A stretch of 8,882 nt of DNA from Thermoanaerobacteraceae bacterium (GCA_030016455.1 JASEJH010000044.1:1-8882), one strand, 5' to 3'. Counted from the stretch's first letter, positions 1 through 7,082 are shown. Numbers and translations: made by a program. Notes: a model not told the origin generated them from the sequence alone.

Positions 1-81
1 CTCATACCGTGCCACCTCGGCCGCCACCAAGTGGCCATAATGGATGGGGTCAAAGGTTCCCCCCATCAATCCGAGTCGCAT
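1..81 (-). CDS. nadD: Nicotinate-nucleotide adenylyltransferase, N-terminal 27 residues (runs off the left edge)
   Basis: This is the 5' end of a minus-strand gene cut by the window edge. The 27 visible codons begin [18 protein letters not shown], the nucleotidyltransferase signature of NadD: [11 protein letters not shown] holds the ATP-binding T/HxGH motif, with its H at residues 14 and 17. NadD joins nicotinate mononucleotide to ATP, giving deamido-NAD, in the cytoplasm. The ATG at 81-79 is chosen because a GGGGTGG Shine-Dalgarno (93-99) sits 11 nt upstream. An in-frame GTG at 96-94 is possible but would start only a few bases after the predicted transcription start and has no ribosome binding site inside the transcript. 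Obg, proBA and nadD are commonly neighbours in Firmicutes. A dedicated promoter (110-138) separates it from proA. The family call is secure; the rest of the protein is not visible. Confidence 0.93.
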   Translation of the reverse strand, partial: MRLGLMGGTFDPIHYGHLVAAEVARYE

Positions 82-109
82 CCGCGCAGCATCCACCCCA
101 TTTGGCCTC

Positions 110-138
110 ATTATAACTGTTTTCGCAAAAAGAATCAA
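110..138 (-). promoter_or_regulatory. Sigma-A promoter of nadD
   Basis: On the minus strand there is a -35 box TTGATT (138-133), a 17-nt spacer and a perfect -10 box TATAAT (115-110). This is nearly consensus with ideal spacing. Transcription should start near 103, giving a leader of about 22 nt that contains the GGGGTGG ribosome binding site but not the GAGG overlapping the -10 box. That favours the ATG at 81 over the GTG at 96 as the nadD start. It implies nadD can be expressed independently of the proB-proA genes upstream. Confidence 0.85.
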
Positions 139-176
139 CTAAAAGAGGTTGTTTATAACAAAATTTGGTTTTTTCT

Positions 177-193
177 CCGGAGTAAAGCTCCGG
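177..193. repeat. 6-bp inverted repeat (CCGGAG / CTCCGG, 5-nt loop)
   Basis: CCGGAG (177-182) and CTCCGG (188-193) form a perfect stem with a 5-nt loop in the proA-nadD gap. On the minus strand it lies after proA, but the bases following it are A-rich rather than T-rich, so it is not a standard intrinsic terminator for proA. It could be an operator about 40 nt upstream of the nadD -35 box, or a simple transcript-end hairpin. Function is not established. Confidence 0.4.
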
Positions 194-305
194 CAATCCA
201 AGACCTTTTTGGGCCAAACCGCTCGAGCCCCAGGGATTATCACTTTTGAAAGCTTCCAACCCAGGTTGCACCTCCGCTTATTTTATGGGAACCCACCGGA
301 AACGG

Positions 306-1565
306 TTACTCCCGGACCTGGCCCTCGCCAAAGATGATGTACTTGATGGTGGTCAGCTCTTTCAAGCCCATCGGTCCCCGGGTATGGAGCTTCTGGGTCG
401 AGATGCCGATCTCCGCCCCGAAGCCAAACTGCCCGCCATCGGTAAAACGAGTGGAGGCGTTAACGTAGACCGCCGCCGCGTCCACCTCTTTCAGGAAGCG
501 CCGGGCGTTAGTGTAGCTTTCGGTGACGATCGCCTCGGAGTGCTTGGTGCCGTACCGGTAGATATGGTCGAGCGCCTCCTCCAGGCTGGAGACCACCCGG
601 ACGGCCAGGATGAGGTCCAGGAACTCCGTGAACCAGTCTTCCTCAGTCGCCGGACGCGCCCAGGGCACGTATTTCAGAGTTCCCGGGCAGCCGCGGATTT
701 CCACGCCCCGTTCCTTGAGCTGCCGGGCTACTGCCGGCAGGAAAGCAGGCGCCACCGCCTCGTGCACCAGGAGGGTCTCCATCGCGTTGCAAACGCCCGG
801 GCGCTGGCACTTGGCGTTGATGACGATTGCCGCCGCCTTTTCCAGGTCGGCGAACTCGTCCACGTAGGTGTGGCAGTTCCCCACCCCGGTTTCGATTACC
901 GGTACGGTGGCCGTCTTGACCACCGTCTGGATCAATCCCGCCCCGCCCCGGGGGATGAGCACGTCAACATACTCGTTGAGCCGCATTAAGACCTGCGCCG
1001 CCTCGCGTTCCGTCCGGTCGATAAACTCGATCGCCCCCTCCGGGATCCCGGCGCGATAAGCGGCGTCCGCAATGATGCGGGTGATGGCGGTGTTGGAGTG
1101 GATGGCTTCGGAACCGCCCCGCAGGACCACCGCGTTCCCAGCTTTCAGGCACAACCCGGCGGCGTCCACGGTGACGTTGGGGCGGGCCTCGTAAATCATT
1201 CCGATTACGCCCAGCGGCACCCGCATCTGCCCTACCTCCAGGCCGTTGGGCCGCCGCCACATCGCCACCACCTCGCCCACCGGATCGGACAGTTTGACGA
1301 CGTCCCGCAACCCCTGAGCCATTTCCCGCACACGGGCCTCGTTGAGCAGGAGGCGGTCGAGAAGCGCCCCGCTCAACCCCTTCGCCTTCCCCGCTTCCAG
1401 ATCCCGGGCGTTGGCCTCCAGGATGCCGGCCATGTTGGCCTCCAGTGCGTCGGCCATCGCCAGCAGTCCGGCGTCCTTTGCCGTAGTAGAAAGGTAGGCC
1501 AGGCGCCGCGCCGCTTCTTTAGCCCGCTTCGCCTTTTCCACAACCGCCGCTTCGATCTCGTTCAT
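306..1565 (-). CDS. proA: Glutamate-5-semialdehyde dehydrogenase (gamma-glutamyl phosphate reductase)
   Basis: This 419-aa protein has the usual length of ProA. It reduces gamma-glutamyl phosphate with NADPH to glutamate-5-semialdehyde, which cyclises to pyrroline-5-carboxylate: the second step of proline synthesis, in the cytoplasm. It has an aldehyde-dehydrogenase-like fold. Visible marks are IYEARPNVTVDAAG (124-137) in the cofactor-binding part, KAGNAVVLRGGSEA (141-154), the QRPGVCNAMETLLVH stretch with the likely catalytic Cys259, and the family signature from about 369 to 401 (NASTRFTDGG...KLHTRGP). The ATG at 1565 has a strong GA-rich site (GAGGAGG) just upstream. ProA works with ProB, whose labile product it is thought to receive directly. 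Here the two genes are split by a HIT-domain gene, and a 110-nt gap with a possible weak terminator precedes proA. No odd residues were seen. Confidence 0.97.
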   Translation of the reverse strand: MNEIEAAVVEKAKRAKEAARRLAYLSTTAKDAGLLAMADALEANMAGILEANARDLEAGKAKGLSGALLDRLLLNEARVREMAQGLRDVVKLSDPVGEVVAMWRRPNGLEVGQMRVPLGVIGMIYEARPNVTVDAAGLCLKAGNAVVLRGGSEAIHSNTAITRIIADAAYRAGIPEGAIEFIDRTEREAAQVLMRLNEYVDVLIPRGGAGLIQTVVKTATVPVIETGVGNCHTYVDEFADLEKAAAIVINAKCQRPGVCNAMETLLVHEAVAPAFLPAVARQLKERGVEIRGCPGTLKYVPWARPATEEDWFTEFLDLILAVRVVSSLEEALDHIYRYGTKHSEAIVTESYTNARRFLKEVDAAAVYVNASTRFTDGGQFGFGAEIGISTQKLHTRGPMGLKELTTIKYIIFGEGQVRE

Positions 1566-1609
1566 TTCCTCTCCTCCTCAGATGGCCGGAATTACAAGCC
1601 GAACGCCAT

Positions 1610-1639
1610 AAAAAGCAGGCGGCCGGCACTCCGCGCGCC
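1610..1639 (-). terminator. Possible weak intrinsic terminator or attenuator between the HIT gene and proA
   Basis: On the minus strand, GGCG(CG)CGG, loop AGTG, CCG(GC)CGCC form a GC-rich stem (1639-1618) with a two-base internal mismatch. It is followed after three bases by TTTTT (1614-1610). The imperfect stem and offset T-run make it a weak terminator at best. It could reduce read-through from obg-proB-HIT into proA. No good promoter is visible between it and proA, so full termination would leave proA without a visible promoter. Confidence 0.35.
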
Positions 1640-1675
1640 GTGAACCGCACCCGCTTGACCGGTAAAAAGCCCCCG

Positions 1676-2170
1676 TTACTGCCGTTTCTCTTCCTCCAGC
1701 CCCTCTTTCAGCTTGGCGTAGGTCCGGTCCAGGCTCTCGGAAATCACCTTCACGTCCCCGACCACCGGCATGAAGCTGGTGTCCCCATCCCAGCGGGGCA
1801 CGATGTGGATGTGAAAGTGGCCGGGAAAGCCCGCACCCGCGACCCGTCCGAGGTTGATTCCGATGTTGAAGCCGTCGGGCCGCATCACCCGCCGGATCAG
1901 CTCAACCATCTCCTGCGTCAGCTGGAACAAGGACAATGATTCCTCGGGGGTCAGCTCCGTGATGTCCGCCACGTGCCGGTACGGCGCAACCAGAAGGTGC
2001 CCGTTGTTATACGGATAGAGATTTAGAAGTACAAAAGAATGCTCCCGCCGCGCCAGAACATAGTTTTCGGCGTCCCGGGTGTCGTTGAGCTTGGCGCAGA
2101 AGATACACTCCGCTTCGTCTTTCGGCTGCGTAATGTAAATCGCCCGCCAGGGCGCCCAGAGCTTTTCCAT
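1676..2170 (-). CDS. HIT (histidine triad) family nucleotide hydrolase/transferase
   Basis: This 164-aa protein has the histidine-triad signature H118-F-H120-I-H122-I-V, preceded by the phosphate-binding segment NLGRVAGAGFPG. HIT enzymes use the middle histidine to attack the alpha-phosphate of a nucleotide. An N-terminal C22-I-F-C25 pair and H66 could form the zinc site seen in several HIT members. The opening MEKLWAPWRAIYI is typical of the bacterial Ap4A-phosphorylase/hydrolase-like branch, so a diadenosine polyphosphate or adenylylated substrate is plausible, though the substrate cannot be read from sequence. The start at 2170 has an AAGGA site 7 nt away and lies only 15 nt after the proB stop, so the two are very likely cotranscribed. 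The C-terminal 20 residues are charged and lack motifs. It sits between proB and proA, which are usually adjacent. Confidence 0.93.
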   Translation of the reverse strand: MEKLWAPWRAIYITQPKDEAECIFCAKLNDTRDAENYVLARREHSFVLLNLYPYNNGHLLVAPYRHVADITELTPEESLSLFQLTQEMVELIRRVMRPDGFNIGINLGRVAGAGFPGHFHIHIVPRWDGDTSFMPVVGDVKVISESLDRTYAKLKEGLEEEKRQ

Positions 2171-2185
2171 TCTCTCTTCCTTTCG

Positions 2186-3307
2186 TTACCGCGTTAGAAC
2201 CAGGTTGTCCCGGTGAACCACCTCGGCGTAAGGCTGCGCCCCGATAAGCTTTGCGATCCGGGCCGTGTTTGCCCCCTTGATCTGCTCGACCTCCGCCGCG
2301 GAATAGTTGACCAACCCCCGGGCAATTTCGCGGCCTTCGGGATCAATGACGCTTACCGAATGACCGGCCTCAAAATGGCCTTCCACCCGTACAATGCCCG
2401 AAGGAAGCAGGCTTTTTCCCCCTTCGCGCAACGCGCGGGCGGCGCCGGCGTCCACATAAATCTTCCCCTTGACGGTGGCCCCGAACAGGATCCAGCGTTT
2501 GCGCCCTTTCAAGCGCTCCGTCGGCCAGAAGACCGTACCGATCTCTTCCCCCGCCAGCACCCGGCGGATAACGTTGTCGGCCGCCGCCGCGGCGAGGACC
2601 ATCACGGCCCCGCCCCGGCCCGCAATCTGCGCCGCCTGAAACTTGGTGACCATCCCGCCGCTCCCCATGGCGGAACCGGCGCCGCCCCCAAGGGCCTCCA
2701 GTTCCGGCGTAATCGCCGTAACCTCGGGAATAAGCTCCGCGTCCGGTTTCTTGTGCGGGTCGGCCGTATAAAGCCCTTCCACGTCAGACAGGATCAGCAG
2801 CAGCTCCGCGTCCACCAGGTTGGCCACCAGCGCCGAAAGGGTATCGTTGTCCCCAAACCGGATTTCGTCCACCGCCACGGTATCGTTCTCGTTAATCACC
2901 GGCAGGACCCTGTACCTTAAAAGGGTAAGCAGCGTGTTGCGGGCGTTCAGGAAGCGCTGCCGGTCGGCCAGGTCTCCCCTCGTTAGAAGCACCTGACCCA
3001 CCACAATCCCGTACTCGGCAAAACCCTTTTCGTACATTTGCAGGAGCAGTCCCTGGCCGACCGCGGCACAGGCCTGCTTCTCCGGGATTGTTCTCGGTCG
3101 CGTCTTGAAGCCCAGGCGCCCCATTCCGGCGCCGATCGCTCCCGATGAAACCAGCAGCACCTCGCGCCCCTCGTTGTGAACCTCCGCCAGTTCCCGCACC
3201 AGTTTTTCGATCTGGCGCAGGTTGATTTCCCCCGTCCTGTGGGTCAGGGAACTTGTACCCACCTTGACGACCAGCCGCTTGAAACGGCCAAAACTATCTC
3301 GCCCCAG
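2186..3307 (-). CDS. proB: Glutamate 5-kinase (apparent CTG start)
   Basis: ProB phosphorylates glutamate with ATP to gamma-glutamyl phosphate, the first and usually proline-inhibited step of proline synthesis. The reading frame opens right after the obg stop. Between there and residue 16 it holds no ATG, GTG or TTG, yet it encodes the conserved RLVVKVGTSSL opening with the ATP-site lysine (residue 15). I therefore start it at CTG 3307-3305, 9 nt after a GAGGTGG site, giving 373 aa, the normal length. The first usable GTG (3262) would delete the lysine and the first beta-strand. Other marks are VSSGAIG (53-59), INENDTV (138-144), FGDND (151-155), SDVEGLY (174-180), a GSGGM-x-TK loop (215-222), and a C-terminal PUA domain from about 275 to the end. 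Family identity is certain; the start codon is inference. Confidence 0.93.
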   Translation of the reverse strand: MGRDSFGRFKRLVVKVGTSSLTHRTGEINLRQIEKLVRELAEVHNEGREVLLVSSGAIGAGMGRLGFKTRPRTIPEKQACAAVGQGLLLQMYEKGFAEYGIVVGQVLLTRGDLADRQRFLNARNTLLTLLRYRVLPVINENDTVAVDEIRFGDNDTLSALVANLVDAELLLILSDVEGLYTADPHKKPDAELIPEVTAITPELEALGGGAGSAMGSGGMVTKFQAAQIAGRGGAVMVLAAAAADNVIRRVLAGEEIGTVFWPTERLKGRKRWILFGATVKGKIYVDAGAARALREGGKSLLPSGIVRVEGHFEAGHSVSVIDPEGREIARGLVNYSAAEVEQIKGANTARIAKLIGAQPYAEVVHRDNLVLTR

Positions 3308-3313
3308 CTGTCC

Positions 3314-3320
3314 CCACCTC
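3314..3320 (-). promoter_or_regulatory. Ribosome binding site that sets the proB CTG start
   Basis: The minus strand reads GAGGTGG here. From the end of GAGG to the CTG at 3307 there are 9 nt, an ideal distance. No ATG, GTG or TTG lies in the proB frame within reach. The site is in the 36-nt obg-proB gap, so proB should initiate independently rather than by stop-start overlap. Confidence 0.7.
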
Positions 3321-3343
3321 TTCTTTCGGCAGAGGGCTCGCCC

Positions 3344-5133
<1,790 letters not shown>

Positions 5134-5160
5134 TTGGCTCCACCCGGTCTCGTTTTTACT

Positions 5161-5189
5161 ATAATAACAGAAAAAGGCGGCCGTTTAAA
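5161..5189 (-). promoter_or_regulatory. Sigma-A promoter of the spo0B-like/obg/proB/HIT/proA cluster
   Basis: On the minus strand there is TTTAAA (5189-5184, 4 of 6 matches to the -35 consensus), a 17-nt spacer, and TATTAT (5166-5161, 5 of 6). The -10 box is preceded by TG one base away, an extended -10 motif that can offset a weak -35. Transcription would start near 5154, with a leader of about 20 nt carrying the GGTGGAG site. The -35 box lies in the loop of the apgM terminator. Confidence 0.6.
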
Positions 5190-5198
5190 GCTCCGCCT
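5171..5198 (-). terminator. Intrinsic terminator after the apgM-family gene
   Basis: On the minus strand AGGCGG (5198-5193), a 12-nt loop and CCGCCT (5180-5175) form a perfect GC-rich stem running straight into a T-run (5175-5171). It lies about 85 nt after the apgM-family stop codon and should end that transcript. The loop holds the palindrome TTTAAA, which doubles as the -35 box of the next promoter. Confidence 0.75.
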
Positions 5199-5283
5199 GT
5201 CCGGAAACACGTACCATCGGGCTGCAAGTACGTTATCTTCGCATAAACGTGGCGGCTTTCAGTCGCAAACCTTCTCCCCCGCC

Positions 5284-6501
5284 TTACCGTACCCGGAGAA
5301 AATACGGAAGTAACTCCCACCCGTCTGCAAACAGCAATCCGGCGCTCTCCGCCACCGCTTCGGTAAAGATCTTCGCCGAAACCCCGCGGTTCCTGGTCCG
5401 GCTGTCGGCGATTACGAATGGTACCGGCTCGGCGGTGTGGGTCCTGACGCTGACCGGCGTGGGGTGGTCCGGCAGCACCAGCACCCGCCAGGCCGGAAAA
5501 CCTTCCTTCAGACCGGCGAGAACCTCCCCCACGACCTTGGCGTCAATCTCCTCGATGGCCCGTACCTTGGCCTGTAGATCCCCCTGGTGCCCCGCCTCGT
5601 CTGCTGCCTCGATATGGACAAAGACAAAGTCCTGGCCGGTCTTAAGTTCCTCAAGCGCAGCCTGGGCCTTCCCCCGGTAATTCGTGTGGATATTCCCGGT
5701 CGCACCAGGAACCACCGGCACCCGCATCCCCGCGAGCACCCCGATGCCGCGGATCAAGTCCACTGCAGCGATCACGCTGCCGGCCAGTCCGAATTTTTCC
5801 TTAAAAAGTGTCAGCCGCGGGCGCCGGCCCTGCCCCCAGAACCAGACCGAATTAGCGGGATTTTGCCCTTTGGCTTTCCGCTGGCGGTTCACTGGGTATT
5901 CCGGCAAAAACCGGGCGCTTTCCTCCATTAGCTCTATCAGGAACTGTGCACCTTCACCCTGCGGCAAGTAACCCCCGACTACCTGTCCGGTGATGTCGTG
6001 CGGCGGCGTGAGTATCGTACCTGCCGGGCCGCCCCGCCAGACCATCAGGTGCCGGTAGCTGACTCCCGGGTAAAACGAAATTTCTTCACTCCCCAGACGC
6101 TCTTGCACCGCCGCGATCAGCTCCCGAGCGTCGGCGGAAGAGATCTCCCCGGCGCTGTAGTCAACCATCACTTTCGCGGCGTAGGGCTCGTCCTCCGAAA
6201 GGGTGACCAGGTTGCACCGGAAGGCCACGTCCTCCGGCCCGAGCTCCACCCCCATGCTCGCCGCCTCCAGCGGCGCCCGGCCGGTATAGCATTCCTGCGG
6301 GTTGTAGCCCAGCACCGCCAGGTTGGCCACGTCGCTTCCCGGCGGCAGGCCCTCCGGCACCGTCTGCACCAGACCCACCGTTCCCCGGGCGGCCAGATCG
6401 TCCATGTGCGGCGTCCGGGCGTACGCCAGCGGCGTCAGCCCCCCGAGTTCCGGACAGGGGTAGTCCGCCATTCCATCCACTAAAATAACGACGTATTTCA
6501 C
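5284..6501 (-). CDS. apgM: Archaeal-type 2,3-bisphosphoglycerate-independent phosphoglycerate mutase family (possible homoserine kinase)
   Basis: This 405-aa protein of the alkaline-phosphatase superfamily has the ApgM pattern: metal-binding DG-M at Asp9, the nucleophile in PPGSDVANL (Ser56), HIEAADEAGHQGD (296-308), LPDHPTP (343-349) and RTHTAEPVPF with His355. ApgM interconverts 3- and 2-phosphoglycerate in glycolysis and gluconeogenesis. A bacterial subfamily of about this length has been proposed to act instead as a homoserine kinase in genomes lacking thrB, often beside threonine genes. No such neighbour is in the window, so the two roles cannot be separated here. The start is GTG at 6501, with GAGGG 6 nt upstream and the canonical MKYVVILVDGMAD opening. 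It is transcribed from its own extended -10 promoter and followed by a terminator, so it appears monocistronic. Confidence 0.9.
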   Translation of the reverse strand: MKYVVILVDGMADYPCPELGGLTPLAYARTPHMDDLAARGTVGLVQTVPEGLPPGSDVANLAVLGYNPQECYTGRAPLEAASMGVELGPEDVAFRCNLVTLSEDEPYAAKVMVDYSAGEISSADARELIAAVQERLGSEEISFYPGVSYRHLMVWRGGPAGTILTPPHDITGQVVGGYLPQGEGAQFLIELMEESARFLPEYPVNRQRKAKGQNPANSVWFWGQGRRPRLTLFKEKFGLAGSVIAAVDLIRGIGVLAGMRVPVVPGATGNIHTNYRGKAQAALEELKTGQDFVFVHIEAADEAGHQGDLQAKVRAIEEIDAKVVGEVLAGLKEGFPAWRVLVLPDHPTPVSVRTHTAEPVPFVIADSRTRNRGVSAKIFTEAVAESAGLLFADGWELLPYFLRVR

Positions 6502-6530
6502 CTTATTCCCTCACCAAAGCGTTTTCGCTA

Positions 6531-6540
6531 ATTATACCAG
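6531..6540 (-). promoter_or_regulatory. Extended -10 promoter of the apgM-family gene
   Basis: The minus strand reads TGGTATAAT: a perfect TATAAT (6536-6531) with TG one base upstream. The -35 position (6559-6554, TCCCCA) is poor, so the extended -10 would carry recognition. Transcription would start near 6524, 23 nt before the GTG. A GGGGA/TCCCC inverted repeat covers the -35 position. Confidence 0.7.
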
Positions 6541-6554
6541 ACCGGCCGGAGCGT

Positions 6555-6568
6555 GGGGATTCCTCCCC
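6555..6568. repeat. Inverted repeat GGGGA/TCCCC over the apgM -35 position
   Basis: GGGGA (6555-6559), loop TTCC and TCCCC (6564-6568) are a perfect 5-bp inverted repeat. Its left arm coincides with the -35 position of the extended -10 promoter, where an activator or repressor could bind. It may also be a chance palindrome. Confidence 0.3.
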
Positions 6569-6604
6569 TAAAAATGTAAGATTTCTGCAGCGGCCCTGGG
6601 GAGA

Positions 6605-6618
6605 CCGGCTCGCGCCGG
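6605..6618. repeat. CCGGC/GCCGG hairpin with 4-nt loop
   Basis: CCGGC (6605-6609), loop TCGC and GCCGG (6614-6618) form a perfect, very GC-rich stem. No T-run follows on either strand, so it is not an intrinsic terminator. It lies 32 nt before the larger 14-bp inverted repeat and may be part of the same structured region. Confidence 0.35.
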
Positions 6619-6649
6619 ATTCCTGCGCTGACCGCACTATCGCTCGTCA

Positions 6650-6741
6650 CCCAGCACTCAACCCGGTAATTGGTAGGCTCTCTTCAAACAAGGTTATCTT
6701 TGACCACGAAGAAAAGAGCTGTTTTTTGGTTGAGTGCTGGG
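6650..6741. repeat. 92-bp element with perfect 14-bp terminal inverted repeats
   Basis: CCCAGCACTCAACC (6650-6663) is repeated in perfect inverted form as GGTTGAGTGCTGGG (6728-6741), enclosing 64 nt. Inside is a second stem, GCTCTcTTC (6677-6685) with GAAaAGAGC (6711-6719), 8 pairs with one mismatch. On the plus strand it is followed by a run of six T (6722-6727). The structure could be a small non-autonomous mobile repeat, a plus-strand terminator nested in a larger stem, or a structured RNA. No flanking target duplication is obvious. Confidence 0.7.
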
Positions 6742-6772
6742 CTACCGCGCAAACTCGGCGTCCCTGCCTTAA

Positions 6773-6884
6773 TTAGAAGTGAGAGGCCGGAGGTTGGAGG
6801 TTAGTAACTTTGTGAGAAATCAGCATCGCTGATTTCTTCAAAAATCCCACCTCTAACCTCTAACCTCTAACTTCTAACCTCCAA
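6773..6884. repeat. Inverted pair of 7-nt unit arrays around a 10-bp hairpin
   Basis: The left array is five degenerate heptamers in phase from 6773: TTAGAAG, TGAGAGG, CCGGAGG, TTGGAGG, TTAGTAA. The right array (6850-6884) is five heptamers in the opposite orientation: CCTCTAA three times, CTTCTAA, CCTCCAA. The arms share an 11-bp perfect inverted match (6794-6804 with 6874-6884). Between them is a perfect hairpin, AGAAATCAGC (6815-6824), loop ATC, GCTGATTTCT (6828-6837). No reading frame fits. It looks like a dispersed intergenic repeat element, but other copies cannot be checked here. Confidence 0.8.
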
Positions 6885-6905
6885 TTGTGCCGGCTTCTGT
6901 ATTCT

Positions 6906-6924
6906 GAATTCCGGCCTGGAATTC
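6906..6924. repeat. 7-bp inverted repeat GAATTCC/GGAATTC
   Basis: GAATTCC (6906-6912), a 5-nt loop and GGAATTC (6918-6924) form a perfect stem about 20 nt after the heptamer array. No T-run follows on the plus strand. It may belong to the same repeat-rich insertion. Confidence 0.45.
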
Positions 6925-7004
6925 CCCCGGCTCGCTTCGCCCTGACCTCTGGCTTTGATAACCGACCGCTTGGCATTGATTTCTGCTTTTTCAAACCACC
7001 CTGC

Positions 7005-7034
7005 TTGATACCGTTCGCCACAAGGTGGTACATT
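7005..7034 (+). promoter_or_regulatory. Possible promoter of fhs
   Basis: TTGATA (7005-7010, 5 of 6 matches to the -35 consensus) is followed after 18 nt by TACATT (7029-7034, 4 of 6). The spacer contains a small CCAC/GTGG inverted repeat. A second -10-like GATAAT lies at 7058-7063 without a good -35. The leader would be about 40 nt. This is the best candidate before fhs but not a strong one. Confidence 0.35.
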
Positions 7035-7082
7035 AAATAATTAAAACCATTGGGCCAGATAATACTATTTTTGGGAGAAAGG

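Larger units (their letters stand above)
6502..7082. other. 581-nt divergent intergenic region between the apgM-family gene and fhs
   Basis: I see no credible gene here. From left to right it holds the apgM promoter and a small inverted repeat at its -35 position (6555-6568); a CCGGC/GCCGG hairpin (6605-6618); a 14-bp inverted repeat enclosing a second hairpin and a T-run (6650-6741); an inverted pair of 7-nt unit arrays around a 10-bp hairpin (6773-6884); a GAATTCC/GGAATTC hairpin (6906-6924); and an AT-rich stretch with a possible fhs promoter and the fhs ribosome binding site. The density of palindromes suggests one or more inserted repeat elements or a structured noncoding RNA. Confidence 0.6.

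Noticed and set aside
177..193. Intrinsic terminator of proA
   Set aside because: The hairpin is followed on the minus strand by A-rich rather than T-rich sequence.
50..271. 73-aa minus-strand open frame before nadD
   Set aside because: It reads through the consensus nadD promoter and overlaps the nadD start in another frame.
246..989. 247-aa plus-strand open frame over proA
   Set aside because: Antisense shadow of proA; no motif and a composition typical of reverse-frame translation.
2213..2920. 235-aa plus-strand open frame over proB
   Set aside because: Antisense shadow of proB without recognisable domains.
2186..3262. proB starting at GTG 3262 (358 aa)
   Set aside because: It would remove the conserved RLVVK segment with the ATP-site lysine and has no Shine-Dalgarno; the open frame upstream encodes the missing residues.
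6850..6884. Short direct repeats as a CRISPR array
   Set aside because: The units are 7 nt and contiguous, without spacers, and no cas gene is present.
7050..7082. Upstream TTG start for fhs, adding 11 residues
   Set aside because: The extension translates the AT-rich leader and the GGGAG ribosome binding site itself, and the TTG has no site of its own.
6541..7082. Riboswitch (for example tetrahydrofolate class) upstream of fhs
   Set aside because: The conserved core sequences I know for that class are not present; the palindromes fit repeats or an undefined structure better.
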